A DNA stretch of 64,000 nucleotides, taken from Paludibacter sp. GTDB lineage: Bacteria > Bacteroidota > Bacteroidia > Bacteroidales > Paludibacteraceae. The position numbers and the translations under genes were made by a program. Below are positions 7,724 to 17,652 of the stretch, piece by piece. Under the pieces are notes generated by a model. It saw only the letters and a list, made by a program, of their open reading frames with translations. It was not told the origin of the DNA and did not search any database. Numbering within the stretch: the first letter of the stretch is position 1; every line of letters begins with the position of its first letter. The stretch lies in contig JAQTUE010000013.1 in the NCBI GenBank assembly GCA_028710415.1, positions 1 to 64,000 on the forward strand, given 5' to 3'.

Positions 7724-8635
7724 ATGGAATGGATTAAAAAAGGTTTAATTTTCAATTTAGATGGTGAATCATATTGGGCAAAAAATACTGTATTAACACC
7801 AACTCCTTTATTAATTTCAGATAAGATAATTAGAATATATGCATCATTTAGAGACGAGATTGGAAGAGGTAGGATTGGTTATATTGATGTTGATGCAGAA
7901 AATCCAAGTATTATTTTAAAAGTTTCTTCAAAACCTGTTCTGGATTTAGGAAAGGAAGGTACATTTGATGATAATGGTATGTTATTGGGAGATTTGTTAA
8001 GAGATGGAGATCAAATAAAAATGTATTATATAGGTTTTCAGCTTGTAAATAATGTGAAATTCCTTGCTTATTCGGGTTTAGCAATAAGTTATGATAATGG
8101 AGAATCATTTAAACGATATCAAGATACACCAATAATGGACAGAACACAAAATGCAATATATATTAGGGCAATTCATTCTATTATGAAAGAAAATGATATA
8201 TATAAAATTTGGTATTCTGTTGGAAATGGTTGGGAAATTATAGACGAAAAACCATATCCTCAGTATGATATTAGATATACCGAGTCAAAGGATGGAATTC
8301 ATTTTGATGATAATACAGGCATTCATTGTATCGGTGTTCAGGGAAATGAATACCGAATTGGTCGACCCAGAGTTATTAAAAATCACGAATTATATGAAAT
8401 GCGATATACATTTGACACTAAAGATAAAGAATATATTTCAGGCTATGCGATTTCAGAGAATGGAATTGATTGGATCAGAAAAGATGAAAGTGCAGGTCTT
8501 TTTAAATCAGATAATGGATGGGATTCTGAAATGCTTTGTTATCCAGTTGAAATTGAAACCAACTTTGGAAAATATATTTTTTATAGCGGTAATGGGATGG
8601 GATTTACAGGAGTGGGATATGCCGTTTTAAAGTGA
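7724..8635 (+). CDS. Five-bladed beta-propeller protein (GH32/43/130-like fold)
   Basis: A 303-residue protein without signal peptide, built of repeated propeller-like blocks: IRIYASFRDEIGRGRIGYIDVD, DQIKMYYIGFQ, DIYKIWYSVGNGW, YEMRYTF and KYIFYSGNGMGFTGVGYA. Asp and Glu residues at the usual propeller positions (FDDNGM, DIRYTESKDG, SEMLCYP) resemble the beta-fructosidase/arabinanase fold. Proteins like this appear inside O-antigen clusters of many bacteria with no proven reaction. The lack of a secretion signal argues against an extracellular glycosidase, and a cytoplasmic role on a nucleotide sugar or lipid-linked glycan is more likely. Confidence 0.65.
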   Translation: MEWIKKGLIFNLDGESYWAKNTVLTPTPLLISDKIIRIYASFRDEIGRGRIGYIDVDAENPSIILKVSSKPVLDLGKEGTFDDNGMLLGDLLRDGDQIKMYYIGFQLVNNVKFLAYSGLAISYDNGESFKRYQDTPIMDRTQNAIYIRAIHSIMKENDIYKIWYSVGNGWEIIDEKPYPQYDIRYTESKDGIHFDDNTGIHCIGVQGNEYRIGRPRVIKNHELYEMRYTFDTKDKEYISGYAISENGIDWIRKDESAGLFKSDNGWDSEMLCYPVEIETNFGKYIFYSGNGMGFTGVGYAVLK

Positions 8636-8656
8636 AATCGTATAAATCTTAATCCT

Positions 8657-9790
8657 ATGATCAAATTCTTAGACCTCAAAAAAATAAATGCACAATATGC
8701 TCATGAACTTAAAGACGCAGTTGCTCGTGTTATTAACTCCGGTTGGTATTTATCGGGAAATGAAGTAAAAAATTTTGAAAATCATTTGGCTGAATATATT
8801 GGTGTAAAACATGCAATTGGTGTTGCAAACGGATTGGATGCCTTAAGATTGATAATGAAAGCTTATATTGAATTGGGTGTAATGCAGGAAGGTGATGAAA
8901 TAATTGTTCCGGCAAATACATTCATTGCTTCTATTTTAGCTATTAGCGATAATCGATTGATTCCAGTACTAGTTGAACCTGATATTAGTACGTTTAATAT
9001 TGATATTTCATTAATAGAAAAGCATATTACTTCACGAACCAAAGCTGTTTTGATTGTACATTTATATGGTCAGGTTTGTTGGAGTAAAGAACTGGAGAAC
9101 TTAGCAGAAAAATATAATCTGAAAATTATAGAAGATAACGCTCAAGCAATTGGTGCAGTTTCCACCGATAAAAAAGGAATAAAAAGAAAAACAGGTTCGT
9201 TAGGCGATGCAGCCGGATTTAGTTTCTATCCCGGTAAAAATCTTGGGGCAATGGGTGATGCAGGAGCAGTCACTACTAATGATAATGAACTGGCAATAAT
9301 GGTTCGTGCTTTAGGTAATTATGGTAGCAAACAAAAATATGTCAATGATTATCAAGGTATTAATAGCCGAATGGATGAAATTCAGGCAGCTGTTTTGAAC
9401 GTAAAACTTCAATATCTTGATTCTGAAAACCAACGACGTCGTGAAATAGCAAATTATTATTGCACGCATATTAATAATGAAAAGTTTATTCTTCCAATTT
9501 TGAATAATGAAATATCAATTATTAATTGTATAAATCATGTTTGGCATATTTTTGTAATCCGCTGTTCAGAACGTGACCGTTTACAGCAATATATGACAGA
9601 CAATGGAGTACAAACATTAATTCATTATCCGATACCGCCTCATAAACAAGTAGCATATTCAACTTTGAACGAATTATCATATCCTATTACAGAAAAAATT
9701 CACACAAAAGTTTTAAGTTTGCCGATTAGTTCTGTAATTGATATGGAAGACGTTAAAAAAGTAGTGAAAATTTTAAATGAATGGAAATAA
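8657..9790 (+). CDS. DegT/DnrJ/EryC1 sugar aminotransferase (FdtB/QdtB-like)
   Basis: PLP-dependent aminotransferase of 377 residues. The PLP lysine is K194 in [16 protein letters not shown], and the cofactor aspartate is D160 in [11 protein letters not shown]. The N-terminus [11 protein letters not shown] and YLSGNEV fit enzymes that aminate 3-keto-6-deoxyhexoses. Following the FdtA-like isomerases, it would make the dTDP-3-amino-3,6-dideoxy sugar for the acetyltransferase at 7039. It overlaps the upstream in-frame ATG of the next gene, which indicates translational coupling. Confidence 0.9.
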   Translation: MIKFLDLKKINAQYAHELKDAVARVINSGWYLSGNEVKNFENHLAEYIGVKHAIGVANGLDALRLIMKAYIELGVMQEGDEIIVPANTFIASILAISDNRLIPVLVEPDISTFNIDISLIEKHITSRTKAVLIVHLYGQVCWSKELENLAEKYNLKIIEDNAQAIGAVSTDKKGIKRKTGSLGDAAGFSFYPGKNLGAMGDAGAVTTNDNELAIMVRALGNYGSKQKYVNDYQGINSRMDEIQAAVLNVKLQYLDSENQRRREIANYYCTHINNEKFILPILNNEISIINCINHVWHIFVIRCSERDRLQQYMTDNGVQTLIHYPIPPHKQVAYSTLNELSYPITEKIHTKVLSLPISSVIDMEDVKKVVKILNEWK

Positions 9791-9791
9791 G

Positions 9792-10823
9792 ATGATTATT
9801 GTATCAGATATGCATGTAAAATCACCTCAAGTTTCAGTAATGATGCTTGTATATAATCAAGATAAATTTCTTGAACAAGCTATAAATAGTGTTCTGAAAC
9901 AAGACTTTGACTTTGAATATGAAATAATTATTGGAGAAGATTTTAGTACCGACAAATCTAGAGAAATATGTATTGAGTTTCAAAAAATATATCCTGAAAA
10001 AATCAAGTTGCTTTTACAAGATAATAATAAAGGATTAATGAAGAATTATCATGATATTTTAAATATTTGTAGAGGCAAATATATTACTGGATGTGCTGGT
10101 GATGATTATTGGATTGATAATCTGAAAATAAAGAAACAATTTGATTTTTTAGAGAAAAATAATGAATATGCACTAATTCATACTGGTTTTTATGTTTTAG
10201 AAGACCAAAATGGTGATAAAATAGAACACAAAATAAATAAAAATGACTGTGATACGAGATTTGAAGAACTTTTATATGGAAATCAAATAGGTGCTTTGAC
10301 TAAATGTTATCGAAATTCAATTTATTTTGATTATATTAAAAAAATCAAACCGATTAAAAAGGGTTGGTTAATGGAAGATTACCCATTTTGGCTATGGATT
10401 TCATTAAATCACAAAATTAAGTATATTCCTGATTTGACCGCCGTCTATAGAATTCATAGTAATTCTATGTCAAACTCAAATGATTTATTAAAAGTTACTT
10501 TATTTGAGTTTAATGTTGCACAAATTAGAGAGTTTTTTGCGATAGAAAATGATAAGTTAGATTTAATTAAAGATAATCTTAGTTGGATATATAATGAAAC
10601 TTTTAATTTTTTTTATGCTCATTCATATTTTGGTAATGAAGTGAAATTATTGAAAGAAAAATTGAAACTTTACAATAGATTAAGTTATTTGAATAGAATA
10701 AGACTTTGGGGGTTAAATAATAAATTTACTTTTTATTTATCAACTATATATATTGTAAACCATAAAAGATTCAGAAATTTGCTTGACCCTATAATAAATT
10801 ATAAACGACTATTGATATTTTAG
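9792..10823 (+). CDS. Family 2 glycosyltransferase
   Basis: A 343-residue inverting GT-A enzyme. The nucleotide-binding start is VSVMMLVYNQDKFLEQA, followed by IIIGEDFSTDKS and the metal-binding region GCAGDDYWID. The MEDYPFWLWIS segment is in the acceptor region. It resembles the third glycosyltransferase in this run (11761), which shares IGED and GDDYWID. The start is uncertain: an in-frame ATG at 9777 overlaps the aminotransferase, while 9792 lies just after its stop. The acceptor sugar cannot be told from sequence. Very AT-rich. Confidence 0.85.
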   Translation: MIIVSDMHVKSPQVSVMMLVYNQDKFLEQAINSVLKQDFDFEYEIIIGEDFSTDKSREICIEFQKIYPEKIKLLLQDNNKGLMKNYHDILNICRGKYITGCAGDDYWIDNLKIKKQFDFLEKNNEYALIHTGFYVLEDQNGDKIEHKINKNDCDTRFEELLYGNQIGALTKCYRNSIYFDYIKKIKPIKKGWLMEDYPFWLWISLNHKIKYIPDLTAVYRIHSNSMSNSNDLLKVTLFEFNVAQIREFFAIENDKLDLIKDNLSWIYNETFNFFYAHSYFGNEVKLLKEKLKLYNRLSYLNRIRLWGLNNKFTFYLSTIYIVNHKRFRNLLDPIINYKRLLIF

Positions 10824-10860
10824 GTTGAACAAATTCAACATCATCTAATTTTTATGCCTT

Positions 10861-11733
10861 ATGAATTCAATAGTCTCTATCATAGTACCATGTTACAATC
10901 AGGCTCAGTACTTGCCTGAGACTCTGGACTCTGTTTTAGCACAGACTTATCAATTTTGGGAATGTATCATTGTGAATGATGGCAGTCCGGATAATACTGA
11001 AGAAATTGCGAAACAATACTGTGAAAAGGACAATCGGTTTCACTATATTTCTAAAGAAAATGGCGGGCTCTCATCCGCCCGTAATGTTGGAATTAAAAGC
11101 AGTACAGGTGAATTTATTTTACCGTTAGATTCCGATGATTTGATATCGCCTGAATATATTGAGAAAGTAATAGAGCATTTTCATCTTTATCCTGATACAA
11201 AATTAGTGTATTGCAAGGCACAGCTTTTTGGTAATGATAATGGAGAATGGGGATTGCCCGACTATAACTATGCAGATCTATTATTTGAAAATATGATCTT
11301 TTGTTCTGCAATTTATAAAAGAAAAGATTATGAGAATACCAGTGGTTATAATGAAAATATGTTACATGGTTTAGAAGACTGGGATTTTTGGCTCTGTTTA
11401 ATTGATGAAACTGATAAAGTTTATTGTTTGCCAGAACTCTACTTTCAATACAGAATAAGACATCAATCTATGCTTAGAAGTCTGACCGATGAAAGTGGAT
11501 TGGCGTTACGAAAATATATATATTTTAATCACATAGAAAAATATCAGAAATTCATTCCGGAGTTAATATGGCAGAACCCACAAATTAAAAAACAACAAGA
11601 TTCAATTTTGACTTTAGAGACTGAATTAAAAAGAATTAAAACCACAAAAGCTTACCGGCTTGGCAAAATTATTCTAAAACCTTTCTCATTTATAAAAAAT
11701 GAATTTATTATATTGAATCATAAGGCACAATAA
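10861..11733 (+). CDS. Family 2 glycosyltransferase
   Basis: A 290-residue GT-A enzyme with the classic order SIIVPCYNQAQYL, CIIVNDGSPDNT, ENGGLSSARNVGI and the metal-binding PLDSDD. GLEDWDFWLC is the ED-type acceptor/base motif. The C-terminal 45 residues (KKQQDSILTLETELKRIK) look like a short coiled coil followed by an amphipathic tail, which could dock it to the membrane or to a partner. Confidence 0.87.
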   Translation: MNSIVSIIVPCYNQAQYLPETLDSVLAQTYQFWECIIVNDGSPDNTEEIAKQYCEKDNRFHYISKENGGLSSARNVGIKSSTGEFILPLDSDDLISPEYIEKVIEHFHLYPDTKLVYCKAQLFGNDNGEWGLPDYNYADLLFENMIFCSAIYKRKDYENTSGYNENMLHGLEDWDFWLCLIDETDKVYCLPELYFQYRIRHQSMLRSLTDESGLALRKYIYFNHIEKYQKFIPELIWQNPQIKKQQDSILTLETELKRIKTTKAYRLGKIILKPFSFIKNEFIILNHKAQ

Positions 11734-11760
11734 TTTTTTTATATTTCTAATTCTTTAAAA

Positions 11761-12678
11761 ATGGAAAATTTGATCTTAAGTGTATGGATCATAACGTATA
11801 ATCAGGAAAAATACATTTCAGAATGCCTGAATAGCATTTTGATGCAACACACAAATTTTGAATTCGAGATTGTAATCGGCGAAGATCACTCTACTGATAT
11901 TACCAGAACTATTTGTGAAAAATATGCGAAGGAGCATTCGAATATAATACTTTTACCTTTAGAACATAATTTAGGTTTAGTTAAAAATTGGGAGCGAACA
12001 TTATTTGCCTGTCAGGGTAAATACATTGCTATGTGTGAAGGAGACGACTATTGGATTGATTCCTATAAATTACAAAAACAAATTGATTTCTTAGAAAACA
12101 ATAAATCCTACAGCATGTGTGTCTCAAACCGTAAGGTCTTATTAACTGATGGCACTTTCTATGACGATATTTCGATAAAAGAATGCTATACGAAAGAAGA
12201 TATTTTAAAAGGTGTCATTCCGCATACCCAAACAATGGTTTTTCGGAATCTCAATAGAGAAGCAATGTGTGAATATTTATCTAAGTTATTAAGTGGCTTA
12301 TTCAGTGAAGGAGACAGAGTGCTGTCATATTGGTGTTCGAAATTCGGGGATATTTATATTTTGCCCGATCAAACTGCTGTGTATCGTTGGAATGGAATCG
12401 GAGTTTGGTCAGGTCATACCGCAATTTACAGAGAGTACTTTTTTATAAGAATGTTTTGTACTTTTCATAAACGTATTGAATATCCTGATAGGAAATTATT
12501 TGGTGACAGTGTAACAACCCAATGTTTAGATTTTATTTATTATAATTTTAAAAGAGGAATAAAAAATCGGTATAAATTAGAGACCTTAAAATTGTTGTAT
12601 AAGGAATTGACATTTATTGAATTAATTGTCAATGTATTCAATTATATCATAAACAAGTTTCATAAAAACAAAAAATAG
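11761..12678 (+). CDS. Family 2 glycosyltransferase
   Basis: A 305-residue GT-A enzyme: SVWIITYNQEKYISECL, EIVIGEDHSTDITR and CEGDDYWID for nucleotide and metal binding, and FSEGDRVLSYWC in the acceptor half. It is closely similar in layout to the gene at 9792, suggesting an old duplication. Its TAG stop shares one base with the GTG start of rfbF. Confidence 0.87.
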   Translation: MENLILSVWIITYNQEKYISECLNSILMQHTNFEFEIVIGEDHSTDITRTICEKYAKEHSNIILLPLEHNLGLVKNWERTLFACQGKYIAMCEGDDYWIDSYKLQKQIDFLENNKSYSMCVSNRKVLLTDGTFYDDISIKECYTKEDILKGVIPHTQTMVFRNLNREAMCEYLSKLLSGLFSEGDRVLSYWCSKFGDIYILPDQTAVYRWNGIGVWSGHTAIYREYFFIRMFCTFHKRIEYPDRKLFGDSVTTQCLDFIYYNFKRGIKNRYKLETLKLLYKELTFIELIVNVFNYIINKFHKNKK

Positions 12679-13448
12679 TGAAAGTAGTAATTCTAGCAGG
12701 TGGTTTTGGAACCCGATTAAGTGAAGAAACCAAGAATCTCCCTAAACCTATGGTGAAGATTGGAGATAAACCAATTCTATGGCATATCATGAAAATTTAT
12801 TCACAATATGGATATAATGACTTCGTGATTTGCCTGGGATACAAAAGTGCTGAAATAAAGAAATGGTTTATGAACTATTTTATGTTTGACAACGATTTGA
12901 CCATTGATGTGCGGAATAACAAAATAGAGGTTCACGATAATAAAACTGAACCCTGGAAAGTAACCCTGGTTGAGACCGGTCTCAATACACAAACAGGCGG
13001 TAGAATAAAGAAAATACAGAAATACATAGGGAATGAACCTTTTTTATTGACTTATGGCGATGGTGTTTCGGATGTTTGTATTCCTAAGTTGGTAGAACTT
13101 CATATAAAAAGCGCTAAGTTGCTGACTGTGACTGCCTATAAACATCTGGAACGCTGGGGACTGCTTGATATTGCGGAAAATGGAGATGTAAGAGGTTTTT
13201 TAGAGAAACCATCGGATTCGAAAACCCTTATAAACGGTGGGTTTTTTGTATGCCAACCCGAAATATTTGACTATCTGGAGGGTGATGATTGTGTTTTTGA
13301 ACGGGAACCGATGGAGGACCTGGCAAAAGAAGGGAAGATGACCTCGTATACCCATACAGGTTATTGGCAATGCATGGATACATTGAAAGACAATATAGAA
13401 CTAAATAGTTTGTGGAACTCAGGCAAGGCTCCCTGGAAAAACTGGTAA
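12678..13448 (+). CDS. rfbF: Glucose-1-phosphate cytidylyltransferase
   Basis: Makes CDP-glucose from CTP and glucose-1-phosphate. The 256-residue protein starts MKVVILAGGFGTRLSEET, the nucleotidyltransferase signature, followed by LPKPMVKIGDKPILWHIMKIY, GYKSAEIKKWF and GDGVSDV, all typical of RfbF/DdhA. The GTG start at 12678 is supported because the conserved N-terminus begins exactly there. It forms a tight pair with rfbG (2 nt gap). Confidence 0.95.
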   Translation: MKVVILAGGFGTRLSEETKNLPKPMVKIGDKPILWHIMKIYSQYGYNDFVICLGYKSAEIKKWFMNYFMFDNDLTIDVRNNKIEVHDNKTEPWKVTLVETGLNTQTGGRIKKIQKYIGNEPFLLTYGDGVSDVCIPKLVELHIKSAKLLTVTAYKHLERWGLLDIAENGDVRGFLEKPSDSKTLINGGFFVCQPEIFDYLEGDDCVFEREPMEDLAKEGKMTSYTHTGYWQCMDTLKDNIELNSLWNSGKAPWKNW

Positions 13449-13450
13449 AA

Positions 13451-14518
13451 ATGGTTGAAAATTTCTACAAAGGGAAAACTGTTCTAGTAACCGGACACAC
13501 CGGTTTTAAAGGATCATGGCTAATCATATGGCTGCTAGAGATGGGAGCCAGGGTGATTGGATATTCCCTGGATCCGGTTTCAGAGAAGGATAACTTTGTA
13601 TTATCCGGTATTGGTATTAAAATAGTTGACTTACGGGGAGATATAAGAAATCCGGACAAGCTGAAAGAAGTGATGTCAACCTATCAACCGGAAATTGTAT
13701 TTCATATGGCAGCCCAGGCATTGGTACGATTATCCTATGAAATACCGGCAGAGACATATGACGTCAATTTAATTGGCTCCATTAATGTTTTAGAGGCGAT
13801 CAGGGCTACGGAAAGTGTCAGGGTAGGAATCATGGTCACAACCGATAAATGTTATGAAAATAAAGAACAAATCACTCCTTATACAGAAACTGATTCCCTG
13901 GGGGGGTATGATCCCTACTCATCTTCAAAAGCTGCGTGTGAAATTGCCATTGTATCCTGGAGAAATTCTTTTTTTAATTTGGATCAATTTTCAAAACATG
14001 GAAAAGCTATTGTCAGTGTACGAGCCGGAAATGTTATAGGAGGAGGTGATTGGGCCCTGGACCGGATAATTCCGGATTGCATTAGATCATTGGAAGATAA
14101 CAAACCGATTGAAATCAGAAGTCCAAAATCCATTCGTCCCTGGCAACATGTGTTGGAACCGTTGGGAGGGTATTTGCTGCTGGCCAAAAAGGCTTACGAA
14201 GATCCTGAAAAATATAGCCAAGCCTGGAATTTTGGTCCGAATGTGGATGCGGTAGCTACCGTTTGGGATATAGCCCAATTGGTACTGACAAATTATGGAG
14301 AAGGAAGTATAATGGATGTTTCAGACCCACAAAACGTTCATGAAGCAAAATTATTACTACTGGACATTTCAAAAGCAAAAAACAAATTGGGATGGGAACC
14401 CCGGTTAACTCTTGATGAAACAATAAAATTAACCGTTGACTGGTATAAGAGATATACATCAATGCCAGTATTGGATTTGTGCCTGGAGCAAATAAGATAT
14501 TATATGAAGAAGAGGTAA
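13451..14518 (+). CDS. rfbG: CDP-glucose 4,6-dehydratase
   Basis: Converts CDP-glucose to CDP-4-keto-6-deoxyglucose. The 355-residue SDR enzyme has TGHTGFKGSW, the RfbG-specific form of the glycine motif, the catalytic MVTTDKCYEN segment, and YDPYSSSKAACE with the Y-xxx-K pair. AGNVIGGGDWALDRIIPD and RPWQHVLEP are also hallmarks. The ATG at 13451 is used; an earlier ATG (13412) lies inside rfbF. RfbH and RfbI, needed for 3,6-dideoxy sugars, are absent, so the product is more likely a CDP-6-deoxyhexose, perhaps through the reductase at 14655. Confidence 0.95.
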   Translation: MVENFYKGKTVLVTGHTGFKGSWLIIWLLEMGARVIGYSLDPVSEKDNFVLSGIGIKIVDLRGDIRNPDKLKEVMSTYQPEIVFHMAAQALVRLSYEIPAETYDVNLIGSINVLEAIRATESVRVGIMVTTDKCYENKEQITPYTETDSLGGYDPYSSSKAACEIAIVSWRNSFFNLDQFSKHGKAIVSVRAGNVIGGGDWALDRIIPDCIRSLEDNKPIEIRSPKSIRPWQHVLEPLGGYLLLAKKAYEDPEKYSQAWNFGPNVDAVATVWDIAQLVLTNYGEGSIMDVSDPQNVHEAKLLLLDISKAKNKLGWEPRLTLDETIKLTVDWYKRYTSMPVLDLCLEQIRYYMKKR

Positions 14519-14604
14519 GAGGTAAGGAATGAGGAATGAGGAATGAGGAATGAGAGTTGAGGAATTAGTAGGTAGAAAGTAGAAAGTAGAAGGTAGTTTA
14601 AAGA
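14513..14604. repeat. GAGGAATGAG and TAGAAAGTAG repeats
   Basis: Starting over the rfbG stop codon, AGGTAAG and GGAATGA units repeat about five times and then pass into GTAGGTAGAAAGTAGAAAG units. It is followed by about 50 AT-rich bases before the next gene. It belongs to the same intergenic families as 31510-31630 and 37920-38045. Confidence 0.8.
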
Positions 14605-14654
14605 AATAAGTATTTTGAAGTTGTTAAGAGTTTATTTTAAAAAATAGTGTTTGA

Positions 14655-15566
14655 ATGACGGAGTCGGTTTATATCATAGGAGGGAGTGGCTTTATAGGGA
14701 AACATATATCTGTTTTTCTTTCAGAGTATTATGATGTAATAATCTTTGATAAAATTATTGATAGAGATTATTTTACACTCTATCCAACCATTAAATGTTA
14801 TGAATTGGATGTGGTTACAAACCTGATTCCGCCGGCATTTGAAACGCCATCATTTATACTTAATTTAGCCTCCACGCTGGTTACGGCTACCCGCGAGTTG
14901 AAAGATTTGGATCAGGTGATTTCTGAAAATGTGAAGATTGTGATGAATTTGTATGACCGTTTTCATAATCAAAATACCTTGAAACTGTTTATTCAGTTTG
15001 GCAGCATTGAGGAATATGGGAATGGGCAATCTCCTTATGTTGAGGAACAGCGGGAAATACCGAATTCAACATATGGTATTTTAAAACAAACAACATCAAA
15101 TTTGGCTTTGTTGCTTCAATCTAATCAGGGTTTTCCGGCTATGGTTGTTCGACCGGGTAATTTATTTGGAAAATATCAAAATGATCAACGATTCGTCTCC
15201 TATCTGTTTAATCAGTTAAAACAAAACAAAACAGTAGAAGTAACACTTTGTGAACAGAAGAGAGATTTTATTTATGTTGTTGATTTTGTAAGAATCATTC
15301 AAAAGATTTTAAAAAGATACGAAGTTTTTGTAGGTGAAATTGTAAATGTAAGCAGTGGTGAAAGTATTCAATTGAAACAGATACTGGAACAAATGAAGTC
15401 CTTATTAGCATCAACTTCAGAAATTTTATATGGTGAAATTCCGTATCGGGAAAATGAACCAATGGATTTGAGATGCAGTGTCATAAAGATTGAAAAATTG
15501 TTGGGTGAACCAATGAAAAAAAACACAATGAAACGACTTGAAGATTATATCAAAATGACTAAATAA
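14655..15566 (+). CDS. NAD(P)-dependent nucleotide-sugar epimerase/reductase (extended SDR)
   Basis: A 303-residue SDR with an N-terminal GGSGFIGKH cofactor motif, an FGSIEEYG active-site strand and Y-xxx-K in YGILK, then VVRPGNLFG and RDFIYVVDFV. It follows rfbF-rfbG, so a likely job is reduction or epimerisation of CDP-4-keto-6-deoxyglucose, as RfbJ-type synthases do. The overall match to RfbJ is loose and the nucleotide specificity is not readable. It is separated from rfbG by a repeat block. Confidence 0.75.
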   Translation: MTESVYIIGGSGFIGKHISVFLSEYYDVIIFDKIIDRDYFTLYPTIKCYELDVVTNLIPPAFETPSFILNLASTLVTATRELKDLDQVISENVKIVMNLYDRFHNQNTLKLFIQFGSIEEYGNGQSPYVEEQREIPNSTYGILKQTTSNLALLLQSNQGFPAMVVRPGNLFGKYQNDQRFVSYLFNQLKQNKTVEVTLCEQKRDFIYVVDFVRIIQKILKRYEVFVGEIVNVSSGESIQLKQILEQMKSLLASTSEILYGEIPYRENEPMDLRCSVIKIEKLLGEPMKKNTMKRLEDYIKMTK

Positions 15567-15600
15567 TTGAATATAAATTTTTCGACACAAAACAGTGAAT

Positions 15601-16662
15601 ATGGGAAATAAAGTAATCTATTTTGATAATCTAAGAGTAATTGCTACAATTGGAGTTATTTTCGTTCACGTTGATATAAATACTTTAAATGAATATAATA
15701 AAATTCCTGAAGTATCTTGGTGGATTGCAAATTTCTTTCAAAGTTTATTCTGTTTTTGCATTCCAATATTTGTTATGATTACAGGAGCATTATTGTTGCC
15801 TAAGGATATTGAATTGAAGTGTTTTTTAAAGAATAGATTTTTTCGATTAATTATTCCATTTCTATTTTGGTCATTTATTTATATCCTTTTTAATTTTAAA
15901 TTTCTACCTCAACGAAATGAAATGTCAATAGTAGAAATTATGAAATGGTTTTTTTTACAAATTAATGGTTTAAGTTCTGTGCATTTTTGGTATATTTACA
16001 TGATTATCGGAGTTTATTTGACAATTCCAATCATTGGGGGTTGGATTCGAAATAGTGGTAAAAATGAGATTAATTATTTTTTAATTTTATGGTTAATTTC
16101 AATAATTATAAACCAACCTGTTTTTTCAAATTTCAAACCTAATATTGATTTGACTTATTTTAGTGGATTCATGGGTTATCTGATTTTAGGTTATTATCTC
16201 TCAATTAAAAAAATTGAAAGTTCTAAAGTTTCAATCATCTTAATTCTAACCGGATTCATATTAACAACATTAGGAACCTATTTCTATTCAAGAAATCATG
16301 GAAGCTTTGATAGTCATTTATATCAAAGTTTCTCACCAAATGTAATAATACTTTCAACAGGAGTATTTCTATTTTTAAAAAATAGAAACTCACATTTTGA
16401 ATCAGTCAATAGTTGCTCAAAGCAGGCTGACGTAAATTTAAAATTATCAATATTGGCTCGTAATTTCATTTGTAAATATAGTTATGGCATTTATTTAATT
16501 CACGTCCTTATTTTGATTTTACTAGACAAGGTTGGAATTTCTTCTGATTTAATAAATCCAATATTGGGAATACCTGTTACAGTTGTGATGTGTTTGTTAA
16601 TTTCAGGAACTATTATTTATACAATCAACAAGATACCATTTGGTGAATATATATCCGGATAA
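15601..16662 (+). CDS. Acyltransferase-3 family membrane protein
   Basis: An integral membrane O-acyltransferase of 353 residues with about ten predicted hydrophobic segments. It has the family start FDNLRVIATIGVIFVHVD (conserved R and H), an ITGALLLP motif, FRLIIPFLFW, and a late YSYGIYLIHVL segment. Such proteins acetylate surface sugars from the cytoplasmic membrane. A GTG two codons upstream is possible, but the ATG at 15601 is preferred. The substrate is unknown. Confidence 0.87.
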   Translation: MGNKVIYFDNLRVIATIGVIFVHVDINTLNEYNKIPEVSWWIANFFQSLFCFCIPIFVMITGALLLPKDIELKCFLKNRFFRLIIPFLFWSFIYILFNFKFLPQRNEMSIVEIMKWFFLQINGLSSVHFWYIYMIIGVYLTIPIIGGWIRNSGKNEINYFLILWLISIIINQPVFSNFKPNIDLTYFSGFMGYLILGYYLSIKKIESSKVSIILILTGFILTTLGTYFYSRNHGSFDSHLYQSFSPNVIILSTGVFLFLKNRNSHFESVNSCSKQADVNLKLSILARNFICKYSYGIYLIHVLILILLDKVGISSDLINPILGIPVTVVMCLLISGTIIYTINKIPFGEYISG

Positions 16663-16674
16663 ATTAACATTGAA

Positions 16675-17646
16675 ATGTCATATAAAAAACTAAATATACC
16701 TCTGGTGGCCATAGCAGTTCCAGTATACAATACTGAGAAGTATTTCAAGGAATGCCTGGATCATATTGTAGGGCAGACCTATCAAAACTGGATTTGCTAC
16801 ATCACAGATAATGCCAGTACAGATACATCCTATCAAATAGCCCTGGAGTATGAGGCAAAAGACAGTCGTTTCAAGGTGTTTAGGAATAAGGAAACAGTAA
16901 CAGCATTTGAAAACTGGAATATAACATTGGGAAGGATGTCAGAAGTGCCTGCAGATTACATGAAATATGAATGTGCTGACGATTGGATGTTTCCCGAATG
17001 TATAGAACGGATGGTTGAAATTCTACAGAAAGATGATCAGGTTGGCGTTGCTTTTGGGTATAGACTCCAGGATAAGTATGTTGATTGTGATGGATTGGAT
17101 ATTAATGAAGGCCGGATATTTGACGGAAAAGAAATTCTTCGGCGCAGTATGACTGATAATCTTTATATTTCAGGGGGATTAGGCCAGGGATTATACAGGG
17201 TAGAGGCACTTAAAAATATTGATAAAGACCTGCAAGTCATTAATATTCAAAATATCCATTGCGATGTAGAGTTAAATGACAAAGTGATGTTGAATTGGAA
17301 AGTTGGTTTTGTTTTTCAGATTTTGACCTATTACAGAAGGCATGAAGGACAAGTATTATCTTTTGCTTTAAAAGTGAATACTGATTTATATGGGAATGAA
17401 AGACGTATCTATCTTCACCTGAATGTATTTCCTGAATTACAAAAAATATATCAGGAACTTAGGATGGAATATGCACTTTATTTATTGAAAAGCAAAAAAG
17501 AAAAGAATGCTGAAATATTGGCCTGGCATAAAAAATACCTGGAACGGCCTATAACTAAAGAAGAATTGAAATTGGCAAAGAAGACGATGAGAAGACAATT
17601 GTTGAAAGAGATACGAATGAGTATCATTAAAATAATTAAAGTATAA
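16675..17646 (+). CDS. Family 2 glycosyltransferase
   Basis: A 323-residue GT-A enzyme with VAIAVPVYNTEKYFKECL, YITDNASTDTS and the metal-binding KYECADDWM. It keeps the TAFENWN and GGLGQGLYR segments. GC is higher than in the acyltransferase before it. It ends 6 nt before the next glycosyltransferase. Donor and acceptor are unknown. Confidence 0.85.
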   Translation: MSYKKLNIPLVAIAVPVYNTEKYFKECLDHIVGQTYQNWICYITDNASTDTSYQIALEYEAKDSRFKVFRNKETVTAFENWNITLGRMSEVPADYMKYECADDWMFPECIERMVEILQKDDQVGVAFGYRLQDKYVDCDGLDINEGRIFDGKEILRRSMTDNLYISGGLGQGLYRVEALKNIDKDLQVINIQNIHCDVELNDKVMLNWKVGFVFQILTYYRRHEGQVLSFALKVNTDLYGNERRIYLHLNVFPELQKIYQELRMEYALYLLKSKKEKNAEILAWHKKYLERPITKEELKLAKKTMRRQLLKEIRMSIIKIIKV

Positions 17647-17652
17647 TAGTTC

